Positions 36,031 to 50,700 of a DNA stretch of 64,000 bases are shown piece by piece. The DNA lies in contig CM023537.1 of assembly GCA_013350335.1 (NCBI GenBank), positions 13,086,884 through 13,150,883 on the forward strand. Reading direction: 5' to 3'. The notes under the pieces were generated by a model, which did not search any database, was not told where the DNA came from, and was given only the letters and a program-made list of their open reading frames with translations. Positions within the stretch are counted from its first letter, which is position 1, and every line of letters begins with the position of its first letter. A program made the position numbers and the translations under genes. The DNA comes from Chimonanthus salicifolius. Lineage: Eukaryota; Streptophyta; Magnoliopsida; Laurales; Calycanthaceae.

Positions 36031-36415
36031 TAGGGGTGAAACTCGAGCTGGGTTTTGGCCTGAAGCCGCATGACCCGACCCCAAAATTATGTTGATCGGG
36101 TTATGAAAGTTGGGTCAACGGGTCGGGACGGGTTGAGAAGTCAAAAACCCGCATTGAATTCAGGTCTGATTGGGTTGAGAGATTTGTAAGTTAATTCAAT
36201 CAAACACTATCCGACTCGGTAAAAAGTAGGCTAAAGTAGGTTTAAAATACAGGTCGGGTAAGGTCGGGTTATAATTCAGGTCGGGTCGGGTAGGGTCAGG
36301 TCAAGACGTCTGGGTCAAAAATTAGGGTCAGGTCAGGTTGGGTTCCATATATTAGTAACTCGGGCCGGGTTAGATTTTAAAAAACCTGACCCGACTCGGT
36401 CCTATTTCAGCCCTA
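36031..36415. mobile_element. hAT (Ac-like) MITE, second copy, exact 8-bp target duplication
   Basis: Ends TAGGGGTGAAA and TTTCAGCCCTA are as in 23978-24307. ATGAAAAG flanks it at 36023-36030 and 36416-36423. The interior is rich in GGTCGGGTCGGGT words. 385 bp, non-coding. Confidence 0.9.
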
Positions 36416-36423
36416 ATGAAAAG

Positions 36424-37836
36424 TGATCTATTTATTTGATATCTCGGTATCAACGATTTTTGGACCCCTGATATGGGTCAGCATTGTTTCGCCTGATACG
36501 GTGTCCAAAGTGGCCGTCTTGTTTCGCCGAGTATCACTTAATAGGCTTACTTGGGTTCACATGAATAGTGAGTTTGAAAGGGCTTGTTTATACATAATAT
36601 ATATAAAATTTCATCTTCAATAGATAAAAGAAGTTAAAATGCCTTCAAAATTTCACATTTATCTAACTGTGAAAACTCAACGTATTAGATCAATAGATTT
36701 TAAATGTCAAATTATTGTCAATTTGGACACACGTGCAATTTACAAGAGGTGGGTGACAGTTTGGAGAGAAGGAAGAGATCCATTTAATATATAAATGAAT
36801 TATTTGAATTTTTAATAGGTGGATTTTATATGCACTAAATGCCACAATTTGTTGTCATCTTGACCATATAGATGACATCATAAGATTATTCCTTCAAAAC
36901 AATATAATAAATTTCACTTGTGTTGTATATTCCACAAGCCTAAACGTGAGGTTCAGTATTTGAAGTGTTAGATGGATCTATTATAAAGGTTTTTGTTTGA
37001 ATGTAAGACCTACTAAAGCTCATTTTAATAAGATCTATGAAGTATATTTTTCAAGATTACAAAGTTTTTTTTTAAAAAAATATAGGTCAAATTTTACTTA
37101 ATTAATTTCATTATGATAATTTTCTTTGGTGAAAAAATCCTTACATGTAGAATTTATTTAATTTTATCTAATCTAATAATGAGATCAACTTATAAGGATA
37201 ATTTTATAATTTCAGCTGCTCCCACTGCAAGAGGAGACGGGAGGACACTCAAAGAGAGAAGAAAGATGACAAAATGAAAGTAGCAGAAGCAATCTCAACG
37301 GCTAATTTCAAAATCAGCAGTGCGAGAGCCACAAGCGAAAACAACAAGTAAAATAAAATAAAACGACAAATCGATGATACTTGACAACCAATCAGAAACA
37401 CAAGAACATGAGTTGTATACAGTCATTTGTAGTTCATTATTACCACTTTTGATGACCACTTCTTCTTCTTCTTCCTTTTTTTTTCTCTTCTAAATGACAG
37501 AAACAGCTCGTTTCCCAAATTTATTTATCTATAAAAGTATTAAAAGAAAAAGAAAAATCTCGGTTCCCATTGCCGGTTTTGTATTTGTACTCGCCGGAAA
37601 GACGGTTCTCAAGACTGGGATACGAACTCTGTCAGCCTCCTATCTCCTTCCCGAGCTCTAAAGGCAGCTGCTTCGTGAGTCCTCCCTCCTCTTTTCATTG
37701 TCGTCATTTTGATTCTATTTAAATTATGATCTTCACACACTAATACAAAAGATCATATTGTCACCGTTCATGCTATCCTTTTTTAGTATTTGAATCTCTG
37801 TTCTCTGTGCTTCAGATAAAGTTTAATGAGGATTCT
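36424..37836. other. Intergenic, AT-rich; no supported gene
   Basis: At 37560-37825 a GC-richer stretch has a plus-strand GTGAGT donor (37675) and a TTCAG acceptor (37815), which could mark an untranslated exon or 3' UTR intron of a transcript over 37.6-38.4 kb. Confidence 0.35.
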
Positions 37837-38286
37837 TCATTTACTCATAGGAGTTTTCTCCTTTTCCGTCCAAAAATGGAACCCGAACGCCTCTGAAACC
37901 TCGTCGGAGGTCCACCCTGCTCTCCTCAGCGTGTCTGAAAACCCATCTGCCTTGAAAAGCAGGAAATCCGAAACGGCCCGGCTGTCCACCAAAACCGCCT
38001 CCTTTTCGAACCACCCAGATGCTGACACCTGGACGATCTCTTCCACCTCTGACTCCTCCCACCCTCCCTCTCTCAACACCAATCCGATCTGACCCAGATA
38101 CCGCTCCACCCATTGCGGAAGCTTCCTTGGGGTCCTTGGTCGGCACAGCTCGAGAACGCGGTCTCGGGAGGATGAGTTCCGCCTCCTCCGATCGCTGCTT
38201 GCTGTGGCTGCTCTGGCGGACAGTCGGCGGAGGCCTGCCATATGGGCCAGGTTCAAGCCCACCATCCTGCGGTCCACGTCAACCAT
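37837..38286 (-). CDS. Unknown protein, 149 aa, intronless
   Basis: The minus-strand frame runs ATG 38286 to TGA 37837. An Arg/Ser-rich start (AGLRRLSARAATASSDRRRR, from about residue 17) could be a plastid or mitochondrial targeting peptide. It is followed by an amphipathic region with PRKLPQWVERYLGQIGLVLR, GGWEESEVEEIVQVSASGWF, DSRAVSDFLLFKADGF and AGWTSDEVSEAFGFHFWTEK. The GC content is well above the surroundings, and the repeated GW..(D/E)EVxE pattern (residues about 78 and 126) looks like two related helical units. I do not recognise a named domain. It recalls uncharacterised plant organellar proteins, but this is memory only. The plus-strand frame in the same place is judged a shadow. 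Confidence 0.5.
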   Translation of the reverse strand: MVDVDRRMVGLNLAHMAGLRRLSARAATASSDRRRRNSSSRDRVLELCRPRTPRKLPQWVERYLGQIGLVLREGGWEESEVEEIVQVSASGWFEKEAVLVDSRAVSDFLLFKADGFSDTLRRAGWTSDEVSEAFGFHFWTEKEKTPMSK

Positions 38287-38459
38287 TTCCGGGAGAAGGG
38301 GAGGGGTGTGTTGATACTTGAAAGGTGTTCGGTAACGGGAAAGAGGAAGGGATTTATCATTTTAAAGGGGAGGAGTACTCGGGAAGGTGGGGCCCACATG
38401 GGATCTGGGATGCTGCTTCTGCAGCTGTGGGAGAGATAATGGGGGCGATATCTTAGTAT

Positions 38460-41387
38460 TCAACTAATTCCTTCTCCCTGAGGTTGATTAAAAAATTATA
38501 GTAAATAATTCTTTCTTTTATTTATAAAAAAATTACTTTTAGAAAGTAATATAAAAATTCTCGCATGTATCGTTTAAATTTTTTAATATTTTTTTTTTTC
38601 ATAAATTTCGACTACTTTTAGATAATAATAAGATAAAAGTAAATCAAACCCTTCTACTATTTTAGATAATAGTTACTCTCTTCCATTTCAGTTGTCTTAT
38701 TTTAAATATTTATATTTTTTAAAGAAATTGAATTTAACTTTAAACCACTCCACCTGAGAGGTAATTCTTATTCATTTTTAACACACTTTATACTACTCCA
38801 ATTTAAATGGGATAACTATTTTGAAACAATCTCAAAATCCATATCAGACAACTAAATTGAGACAAACGAAGTAATAATTAAATTTATGTTATACCTTTTT
38901 ATACCCTCAAACTTATGTGGTAAATCACAATTGATTGTCTTCTAATAGATTTTGTACGGGAGCTCCAATCAGTCAAATCCTACTCTCTTGTCAACACCAT
39001 AGTCACAAATACTTTTCTTGGGATATTAACGACGATTGGTAATATCGGAATATTTTCAAATTTTAGAATTTTACTGGGATATTAATAAGGAAAATCTCAC
39101 AAAAAATATCATATTTAAAAAATAATAAAAATAGATTAAATTAAAATATTAATAAAATAAAAATCTTAATATGGAATTTACCGGACAATATATTGGGATA
39201 TTATCGCGATATTATCATTTATCGCATTTTTACCGTAAATTTACCGTTTTGTTGTTAAATAAGCGTTATTAATGCGGTAATGATATTTTGTCAATAAAAA
39301 TGTGATAAATCTTAAAATACCATCGATATTTATTTATTGATGGGAACTCAACACTCATCTAATCATTTGTCAATCATCTAATTATCTGTTAGGCAGTGTC
39401 AAATGTCGAGAAAGATGAAGTGGGCGGCCATTTAATTTAACCAATTATCCTTTGGATGTTACAGTAATTATTTGTTTTTAATTACTGTAATCACGAGTCA
39501 TGATCATTCTTTGTTGCAACAATTGTCATAACTCTGTTAACCATTCACAAGTGGGTGATTTCTTACAACTGAAGCAAGGATTCCGGAGTAATGTCACCAT
39601 TCTTATAAGGTATTTAATCAATTCTCAATCTCTTCTTCAACTTTAGAAGTTGATCACACTATTTCCTAATTTCTACCTAATTACTCCAAAACCATTATGG
39701 ATGCTCCTTCCTTGCTTCAACTGGAAAATGTGATTGTAATTCTTTTGAACCACACACTTGACAAACTCTAATGAATTCTTTTCAACAACTTATATATTAA
39801 GTCATCGTCATTATTATTTAACTATTTATCTTGTCGATTTGAACTAGGTTTTCATATTTAGATTTAATAAATTATTTTCATAGATCGACCGCCTTACGAA
39901 AGAACTTATGTATTAATTAATACACTATTTTCTACAGCCCTTAATTTGTATGCCAACCTATGATTAAATAAAATAAGATTTATATATATATATATATATA
40001 AAATGCTCTGTCATCTCATAAAGAGAGGTCCAAGTGTCCAACCAACAAAGTCTCTAGTTGAAGTCTTTACAAATATAAAGTGGTTGACAAATCAGCTTCA
40101 TAATTTTGAGACAAAAATAAAATAAATATTCTTAAATTAAAATTTATTTAAAATATTAACTAATATTTCAAATTGTATAACCCCTGGGGAGATCACCCAT
40201 CCGCATGGGGCCTAGTTCATAGAGATGGACTGGTTTGAAATTAGGATGATGTTATCCGTAAAAGTCACGTCCATTGAATTCAAAAATCATCTTTCAACTC
40301 TATAAGCTTTGTACTGGACTTGTCTATCTTTAAAGTTTAAACTATACATAATCGTTTTACTAAACTGGTTAAAATTTTAAACGAAGCTCTTTTTAAAAAC
40401 AAATCACTTTTTCAAGTTCAAATTTACCACCAATGAGTAGGCCTGGTAAAATCCGACCTAACTCAGTTTTCTATCTCCACCCATTTAATAGATGACTCAG
40501 CTTAAATTGAACTCATTTATAAATGGATAAACCCGATCTAAACACATTTATAAATGGGTAGATCCGACTGATCCAACTTTTACAACATTCATATGTGAAA
40601 CATGTACTTATATAAGGTCTACATTTATTTAAAAAGGTAGTCTTGATATGTGTCTTATTAGGAAAAAATATCTTACACAAGTAATAGATAAACACAACCC
40701 AAATTAAACCTGAACTTAATAAGATCTGACTCGACCTCAATCTGACCCAACCCATCGTCAATGCTCTTTATCTCGCATTCTGCATTATCCTAACTCAACT
40801 TCAAGCCCTTCATAATTTCTAAGTGGTGACCTAAATCCAACTACGTATAAAAAATCTTTAACTTAATGATCTGTGATTTTGAGGATAGATTCAGATAAGG
40901 ACGTTGGATTGGGTCATGATTGAGGATCTAGACTGAAGTTAATGGTCAAGAGTAGTATTAAACAAGTGAGAAGAAAATATGATATTTGGAGAAACTATCA
41001 GTGCATTCACCTAAGCTTAGATGAGATAAGTAGATTTTGTATTCTTCTAAATGGAAGAGGCCTAGAAAAAGTGGGTCGCAAGGTGGGCTCCACTGCATTA
41101 TCTTAAGATATATATATATATATATATTTTTGTTGAATAGATGGGTCATCATATAAATCATCAGATTATTTAAAATAAATTAATTTAGTTGACCTTTGAA
41201 ATTTCATCGCATCTAAATTATTAATAAGTATTTATATTTTATATTTGGCACAGGTGTAAATACCAGTTGGACGTACATTGGACAAAATCAGACTGATGTT
41301 GAAGGTAGAATAAAAAAAGTTGTTGTATCTATATTCTATATCGATCCATCCACCATTTTCTTGTTCTATCAATTTTTTTTGGATAGT
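38460..41387. other. Intergenic, repeat-derived
   Basis: 38890-38950 resembles the left end of the 5335-5526 MITE. 39010-39350 is rich in GGGATATTA words. 40440-40760 has decayed hAT-like ACCCGACC/GACTCG words. (AT)n runs occur at 39983-40000 and 41108-41128. No gene seen. Confidence 0.45.
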
Positions 41388-41682
41388 GATTCTTCCACGA
41401 GTTTTTTGTGTATCTAGATATGGAAATTAGTGGATTTTCGATTTTACCCTTTGTATGAAGAGTAAAATCAGTTCACCAACCCTTCACGTGAACAGTAAAT
41501 TGGCTTGCCAAAATTCATATGAACAGTAACATCGGCTCGCCGAAATTTCTACGAACAGTAAATCGACCAGCCGAAATTTTAGAGCTCATGTGAAATATCT
41601 GTTTTTACCATTTATGCAAAGGGTAAAATCGATAATCCACTAATTCCAGTGTCTTGTTACACAAATCTCCCATGGGAGGATC
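41388..41682. mobile_element. MITE family with GAACAGTAAA motifs, copy 1 (295 bp)
   Basis: Terminal inverted repeats of about 65 bp: left TTAGTGGATTTTCGATTTTA then CCCTTTG, right CAAAGGGTAAAATCGATAAT then CCACTAA. The interior repeats GAACAGTAAA with CGGCTCGCCGAAA-like words. Same family as 55761-56052. Confidence 0.75.
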
Positions 41683-44600
41683 GATACCCTTTTTTTCCTT
41701 AAAAAAAAACCATGTGTTAGCTCCACACATGCACTATAGTTTACTTACTCAACTGTTACAATTTGATGTAACTAAATATAAACAATATTTTTTAACTAAA
41801 GTGTTCAGGCGTCTCACCCGATTAATCTCTAAAATATGTGTAAACCTCACAATACAAACACATCAGTTAAGTTCAATGAGAAGTGGTCTTTTGGGATTGA
41901 ACGTAAATCGAACATAAGCCGTCAAACCAAATATAAACAACTCCCCTTCTTAATTTAATTGGTCTTGGATTGGATGATCAATTTTTTTTAAAAAAATGCC
42001 ACATGAACTCCTACAGTAATGCTACAAATGGACCTCTCTCTCTCTCTCTCTTTGGAACCTCTCGAGACTCGAAAGAAATACAAAAATATTTTTAACCTTT
42101 TCGTGTATTCATTTATCAATTCTGTGTTGGAGCATCAACTTGAAAGCTTGAAACCATGACAATTGACATGTAGCACATGATTCTGAATTGCTTAACCCTG
42201 GAAAATGGAAATCGAGTTAGACTTGGGTGTTGGGTCTGCTTCAATTGATCGACAAGAGGGTAACATGGGTTCTTGAATTTAGTTCCCTTCCTATAGAATA
42301 TATTAAATTACATAGTAAAGATGGACTATACTTGCAATCATTTAGTCTCTTAACTTTGGAAGGTGAACTGGTTAGGTTGTAATAATTTTATAATAGGATA
42401 GGATTTCCCATTTCCATATTCAAATGAAATAGACCTTCGTACATCCCCACAACTTGGTGTGCTAAAATAGTTATTGAAGCCTTGAAAAAGAGAAATGAGA
42501 AGGCAACCCAAGATTTGTCAATGGAGTAGGATTTAGTTAAGGTTCGATCCTAAACTCCCAACCAAATTTTCTTTGTCGATGGAGTAGGATTTAGACCCTT
42601 TATCCTATCCCCCATATTAAGTTGGCTAGACTCGACAGCTTATACTCTAAATTGGACCTCACCAAACATGTGGAAAGTCATCGATGAAACTCAACATGCA
42701 CAGCTGATTAATTGCCGAGTTCATGACGGCAACAACGCCTGATATTGGTGGATGACAGTGGTCCAAACAGACAGCCTTGTCTTCACGTTCCAGAGAACTG
42801 TGATTAGATCTATGTATAGGCTTATGTAGCCTTTAATCCCCACTAATCAAAAATCTGTACATGAAGAACATCTACCTCTGGTTCAGCTTACTAATTATTA
42901 TCACTGCGACTCAAACCATTCATGGACAATCATTTTGATCAAGTGGGACAATGCAATCACACCAAAGAACTTATGGAACCATATAAAAAGAAAACGCATG
43001 CTTAAAGGAATAAATTGCTTCTTAGATGAGAGACCTAACTAAGCCATGCATAATGATATTTTATAGCCTCGTTGATTAAGGCACTGTATTAAGTTAATAC
43101 AAGAGGGATACAAAACCATGTGCAGAAACATTAGTTAAACACTAGGAAATGATAGGTCCTTTGGACACATGGGGACCTTACATTTTAGAATTTTCTTCTC
43201 AAGGGAATAATGGGTTCTTAATGCATATAAAAGTGATTTAGGAGGGCATGATTACTTCATTGTACATTTATGTTAATAGAAAAGTTTTCAAAATTCAAGC
43301 CAGGCATGAAAAGGGAGATTGAGCAATCATGTACTCTCTTAGGTTAGATGAAGATGTTAATGCTTAGTACTTTGATTTATCGATAATTTGATGTTTACCC
43401 GTGCAGAAAGACACCTCTGCATTTGATTATCAATCATTTTCTCAATACTTAAGACGAAGATAAAGACCTCCCTTCCTTTCCTCTCTAGTCTAAGGGTAGA
43501 TAATTCACTCTCTCTCTCACACAGACATGATCTGATGCACAAATAGTAATTAATTAATTAATTTGATAAAGTACACTAGAATACTATCTTTTTATTTCAT
43601 TTTTAAATGATACACTAGGACTTTCAAGTCCATACTTGTAATGGTTTTGAGGTTAAACTATAGTTTAAAAGCTCAAAATCTTATAGAGTCGAGTAACTCA
43701 TTTGAACTTTTGAACTCGACTCAATAAAATAAATAAAACTTATCGATTCGCTTGACTCAAAGTTCTATCAAATCGAGTCAGCTTAGGCTGATTCACCTGA
43801 GTTTTTATGAGGTTTTAATATATGAGTTGAACTTAAATAAATTGGATGTTATCACAATGAATGTAATTTCACTTTTCTTTAATACCCAATTTTTTTAATG
43901 GAGGACAATTATGTAATTTTACATTGCACCTATGTAAAATCTAATCAGGGCAATATATAATGTCTATTTTTTATAAGCGAAAATTGTAACGAAAGTCGGT
44001 TGTCTCTTCTTCATTTTCTTGCCACATAGTAGATTTAGTTTGAATCCATAGAAATATCAAAAGGGAACCACGTAAAATCTCTTTATCTTGTGTGTATTTG
44101 ATTTGTAGTTTGTTTTTCCATTTTTTGTTTGTATACTTCTTTTCCCAACCACAACTGCCCAGAAAAGAAACAATGAGGCCATTGTTAAACTACTGGCTTC
44201 TTTTGAGTGATCATCATAAAATAATCATTACCCTGCTCTCGCACTTATACTAATCCTCTATATGGAATAGATTAGGAAACAGTGCATAATAACATTCAGG
44301 ATATTATTAAAAGTTTTTGTCTGAGTTGTTAAAGCAGAGGGTTATGGTAAACCCTGAGAGTACAGTTCAGCTTGAATGACAATGCACATAAAAGTATAAC
44401 ATGATAAAAGGACGAAAGAAAAAGCAGGGGCAGGAAAATGAGAGGAAAAAGAGACAATATATAGCCAAAGGAAAGAAGCTGCATCCAAAACTTCTCTTTT
44501 CTTCTGTATCTACTCAATACTCTTGTGGCCAGTCTCTTCAACAGAATGAAAGATGAATCAAGATGCAATAAATACACTAATCCCAGCTCTAATTGAACAA

Positions 44601-44724
44601 TTATACAGATTCAAAGTGGGTTTCAACTAAATTCTTGTATGTTGCCTTGATGAATCAAGAACCTTTACAATGTGTTGCCTGTCAGCATCCTACTTTACAG
44701 TCGCAGGGTTTTGAACAGGTTTTC
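41683..44724. other. Intergenic downstream of zeaxanthin epoxidase
   Basis: No gene seen. 43640-43810 has GAGTCGAG/CGACTC words like decayed hAT MITEs. Confidence 0.45.
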
Positions 44725-47700
44725 TCATGCTGCCTGCAGGATTTGGTTCCCTCCTTCAATTGTTGCTTCTGGCAGATCTTTTAGTAATTTAACTCGAAAT
44801 GTGGCCTGCAAAAAAAAAAAAATTGGCATTTCAACCTTCTAGATAAAACTCCATTGTGAATGTTTTTTCATTCTCATACATAAGCTTGAGCTGCAACGCT
44901 CAACAAACTATACTACTAAGACCAACATAAATGTCCCATACAAAAATTGCAATTTTGAATTTTGTATGGTGCGGTACACAAAAGGCTCATATGCAGAAGG
45001 TTCAATAGATTCATCCTGTAACTGGGGCCTTTCAAAAGCCATATTCTCTTTATCAGGGATATTTAATTCCAGAAATTTAAGACTCATCTATAAACATTCA
45101 GTTAAAAATTAGGACAGAGTGCAAGGCTAATCTCTATCAAAGTAGAAGACAACCAACTCTTCATAAATGAGTTGGCAAGAACCCATAAACACTTGGGAGG
45201 TGCAGATGACAGATTGGACCTATCATTCGGTATCGGAACTGTGGTCAAGTTGGCATTTTGGTTTCTAGGTATTGTAACATCTTTTTGTGCATCCAGAAGT
45301 ACTGGATGGCTTCATACTGATGATCTGGAGACTGGATCCTCTCCTTCAACTTGGTTTTCTTTCCTTACCCATTTGGCCCATCACTCCACTACTACTACCC
45401 ATGACTCCAAAACTCTTACTTGTTAGGACACTAACCCCATGGCTCCATAGCTCCTACTTGGTGTGAAGTGACAAAAGTCCCATATCAGTTAAATCAAGAA
45501 ACCAATGAGACTCCATTTAACACTTGAGGCACCCTCCTCTTAATGGCTAGCTTTTGAGAGTGGGTTCTACCTCAAGAATGTTATAAAGTCATGGTATCAG
45601 AGCAAGTTCCACGTGGCCAGTGCATGTGAGGGCGAGTTTAAAGCTTCCAAGTGCAGCCACAGAGCGCAGCTGCACATGTGTCAAGTTTTCACGTACAACC
45701 ATAGGGTCCAACTGCACGTGAGGGTGGGTGTGAAGTGATAGAAGTCCCACATCGGTTAATTCAAAAAACCAATGAGTCTATATAACACTTAAGGCACCCT
45801 CCTCTCGATGACTAATTTTTGAGAGTGAGTTCTACCTCAAAAATGTTATCAAGTCATAATTTTCTGACACTTAGGTACTTAAGACTCCACAACTCCCACT
45901 TTTAACCAAACCCATGGCTAATAACCAACCCACCCCACTAACATTTGACAACTTCCACACCCTCCATGTACAGCTACATGGGGCTGCATACACAAGAATT
46001 TTACAATGACACCCCCTAGTAGAAGGCCTGTAACACATACTAGCATATGACTTTGGCAGAAAAGATGAGCATTACTACCTCACTGGAACCAAACTGGATA
46101 CGATCAGATGGATGGAACCGGACAGGGAAGTTTGGAGGCACTCGATAGCGCCTCCCTTCAATGCTGCACAGGGAAAAACATGCCAATCCTTTTAAACACA
46201 TTTATCCATATTTGACAAAAAAAAAAACATAAAATTCCATTCCCCATAGCTTACTCAGTGATCCAGGTACCATGCTGACTGCGAAGATCGGTCAAGTAGA
46301 ATGCATTGTCCTTGCAGTGTATGCGTGCGTGCATTTCAGATACCTAAGATGAGAAAGTTCCTGGTCAACTAACCAAGAATGATGTTTTCCAGAATCTCAA
46401 TGTTCCTGATCAATAACTCATTCAATTCAAACACTATACATCATGTAGTTGTAAGACTGATTCAGCACAATCTATTGCTTAAGATAACCAAAAATAGATG
46501 ATTGGAGATTAAAATGATGCTATAAGGAGTATTTGGATAGCATCACATATGCATGATGTGAAAAGAAGCTTTGCTGGAGTAAATAGCAGACCCAGACACA
46601 AAATTTAAGGGAAATAGCATCTGATTCCATCAGTCAACCAGTTGGAATCCATAGAACTAAATAATTAGGTATCACATCAGCAGTTTAAAATGGATCTCTT
46701 TGATTGGAAATGTCAAAATTATGGAAGAGACTCTAAAATTGGGAGAGTTTGCTCTAACAGTCTACGTGGTGTGTACCAAGCAAGGTTTTAAAAATTATCT
46801 GGGATTTGGACTCTGTCTTACCCGATACGACCAAGTCCTTTTATGGCTCAACCGAATCTTATTATTTTGACCCGATTCCAGTTAGGACTCGGCCGAATCA
46901 GACTCAAACTCAGCTAATATGACTCGGTTTCAGTCCCTCTCGAGTCCGATATTTAAAACCTTGGTGCCAAGACAAGTTACAAGAAGTTGTTCTGCCAGGG
47001 GACTAATTTGGGAACAAAATGGAAAAGTAGAATTAAATGATATAATTAATATAATTCACCTTAATACAATTTTATCCAAATTGTTGGCCAAGTTTGCTTA
47101 ATCCACCTACCTGTGGTAAGGGTATGGCTACTGACACCCCAGGTAAGCCAGTGCGTGTTTCATTCCTGCAACATGGTACAATTGCAGATCATGCTAAGGA
47201 CCATCAAATGAGAATACATGAATGAAAACAATCTCACAGGCATACCCAATTGTGCATGGTCTTTTCTCATCTTTACTTAAATGAATGGGCAGTAATGTGC
47301 TTCCATTAGTTTCAGTTCTTACAGGGAAGAGATACCACCTATAAAATAAACAAGAAACTTGTATCACAACTAGAAAATGAAATCAAATGGTGACAGGAAA
47401 TAATTACAAGAAGATTTGGAAAGGAACATCATACTCGGCATTAAGTGCACGCTCCATTGCATCATCATCTGCAAACCACCTCTGTAACTGGCTGCTTGCC
47501 TTAATTGATGACCAAAAATTAATTATTAGCATATAAGGTTGACTTCTTAAAGTTTTCACCACTCATACCCAGCATTACTTTTGAAAGACCTTTCACCATG
47601 AATATTTTTTATCAATTCAATCTAACAGATTCTCATAATATTGCAAGCAACATACTTTGTCAGAGAGTCGGCAGCTTAGTGACCTCCCCTCAAGATTTGA

Positions 47701-50700
47701 GCTGCAACAGCAATAGAGATTTTTTTATTTTTCATGCAACAAGAAAATTCTGCTTTGTAAATACCCCATATATGCAGTAGGAACCAACAAACAGCATCGG
47801 AGTCTAAGCATCCTTACTCCACAGCAATCAATACATCCTCTAACAAAGGAACGTATTAAATGAGTAAATGGAAGAAAAAGGACTCGGAAGAAAATATGAC
47901 AGAATAGCTAGACAAAGCACACAATCAATGAAATTAGGAAAATGGTAGTTTGGGACAGCAAAGACCAAATCCACGACTCCCTAACTATTTCACTGTTTCT
48001 TCAACTCTACCTCCCACAGTTTATGTGTTCAATACCCTGTAATCTCATGGCTCACGGATAGAAAGGAAAGGGGTGAAGGCCAATACAAGGACATCAATGT
48101 GACCTTAAATCAAGTGCTTCATTGAGGTTTCACACAATTCACTCTTACATCTTGAATCCAATGGCACAAGTTATTCTTTCACCTGACAATTGAATGGTTA
48201 ATTTTATATATATGTGGCGTGATGTACCTTGATCCTGATCTCTTAGGATAGCCATATAAGATCATAGTCATAGGGATGAAGCTAACACCCGCTACATCTG
48301 GTTGATGCAAATATGAAAGTAATCCCGCAATCTAAAGAAAACTCACATGCACACACATACACAAAAATTCGGAAGTTATTACCTGTTACCACCTAAAACC
48401 CAGCTCAGCATTAAAGGCATTCCAATTTCAATAAAAAATCTCCCTCCAACTCTTCCCGGATGTGGAATCCGGAATTTGGTCAAAAACTACAAGAAAGATG
48501 TTTTGATCCAATAAGCATAAAACAAAACAGCATCAGCTAAATCTTCTCATATCATATTATTCCAAATTCTACAAGGTTTTCATGTTCATACCGACAATGG
48601 TCCAAGGCCCACTCCCAAATATGGCTTGTATGTTGAAGCCATTATTGCAGCCATTCTTGCTAGTCCATAAATAATGGCAACGCGCACTCTTCTCTCTCTT
48701 TCGTAACTGATAAGAAAATATGACAAAAGAATGGAGGGAGGATCAATTACACAATATAGTAAAAATTAAATGAGTTCATTGCACTTCAACAATAGTTTAC
48801 CCAAGAAAATCTATGATGCATAAGATACTTTCTGCCCAAATAGATTGTCAAAACAGTTTAGTTCAAACCTTACATGATCTATATTTTATTTGTCCTAAGA
48901 AGTGAAGAAAAAGCAAAAGGGAATCTATCAACATCTCGAGAAAATAAAAATGTACCGTACTAACATGCATCCAATACTTGAACCTTCCCAAACAAAGTGA
49001 TCTATGATGCATAAACATCTTGTTAGGATAACTTCAAAAACAGCACCTGAAAGAAATCTTCGAAATGTACAGTAGCTCACATTGCTTCAACAAAAAATAT
49101 CGTTTTGTCTTCTAATATGCATGCTAAGATACAATTCCATTACAGTCAACAGTGGAATTCTCAAATAATGTTTCAGATAGAAGGATGAACATTTACCACT
49201 TCAGAGAAGACGGAATATCAATAGGAGTTCCAGATTCAACACTCTGTTTCCAAGCTTTCTCAAGCTCTGAGGCCAGTTTATAGCTATCCTGCAACAAGAA
49301 AGTGAGAAAAAAAAAAAACACAGAAAGTTGTTCATTGTAACAAAGGGTAATAGAGGATAAGGATTGAAGGGTTCCAAGTGAAAAAACATTACAAATACAA
49401 AGATCTAGTAGAAGGGTGAAACCAATAAAGATGACAGAGAGGTAAAGTTGGCACAAGAACTCAATGACTGAGAGAAGGATTTTGACAAGGGTCAAATGAA
49501 AGAACTCAAAAATCTGATTCCCCAAAAGTTATATTTCCTAGGACAGAAAACAAAAAGAATGTTTTCTAGGTGAGGTTCAAACAATATGGTCCATATCTAT
49601 GTAAATCTTACCTCAATAGCCATGCAGCCACCTTGACCTAGATTCGGCTGCATAGCATGAACAGAATCCCCAAGCAATGTGACATGACCCTTTCCCCAAG
49701 TAAAAACAGGAATCCGGTCATAAATGTCACGGCGAAGAACTTCCTCTTCATCGGTTGCTTGTATCAAATCAATGACATTATCACACCAGCCCCCAAATAT
49801 TTTAAGTAGTCTCTCCTTTTTACCTGCCAAATTATCCCATTAAGTGCTGACTATATCTTTCAACCAAAAATAACTTCCTGTCATTGTTAGTTTAGGATTC
49901 CATAGTACCACAAATATCAACAAAGGCATATAAGCATCCATGGTGAATTATGGACCTGCAGATCTATACTTTCCTTTTGCATGAATTGACATACTTTAAT
50001 TTATACTAAAAATAATTGAGATGGTGCTTCAATTTACATGTCTGAGTTTGTTGCCTAATCCTCAATGATTCATTCACTGTTCAAACAAACAAGCGTAAAA
50101 CAAGTAAATAGAGTTTATTTAAGATACCAAAACCTTGCTGTTAGGCATAGAGAATTTCCCTTTCTTTAATGTTGTGTTTCTCCAACAGAAGCGTATAAGT
50201 CCTCATCCTCTCCGTCAAATAGTCGGGTTTGCTAACAGAAATTTCTAAATTTTGTGTATTTTATTTGCAGAATTTTGACATGGTTCATGATAAGTTGATA
50301 ACCTAGAGAAAGAAAACAAAGTAGAGTTATATTGTTTCTTCACCAATGAGAAAGTGACTATTAATTACAAAATCACTTCTCAGAAGCAAGTAACATAACT
50401 TCGTTTCTCTCCATAAAGATCTCTTATGATCATTTAACATATGTTATGTTCTATTTGTTTTATTAACTGCACTTTTTATGCCTAGAAATAGAAAAAGAGC
50501 TTCCAGCTGTCTATCCTGATGATGGTGACAAGATCATGGAGCACTTCATTGCCCTGGTGCAACTTCATAACTTCATTTTGACCAACTAATGGCCTTAGAA
50601 TTGCCTTTTTGGTCTATAATTCCATGGACTTAGATTGGATGGCATCTAGAGATGACAAATTTCATTGATTTTTGGTGTAATGTTTCATCAGTTACCCCTT

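Noticed and set aside
37826..38092. Plus-strand frame of 88 codons
   Set aside because: It overlaps the longer minus-strand frame, is Ser/Thr/Pro-rich as expected for an antisense shadow of GC-rich coding DNA, and shows no domain.
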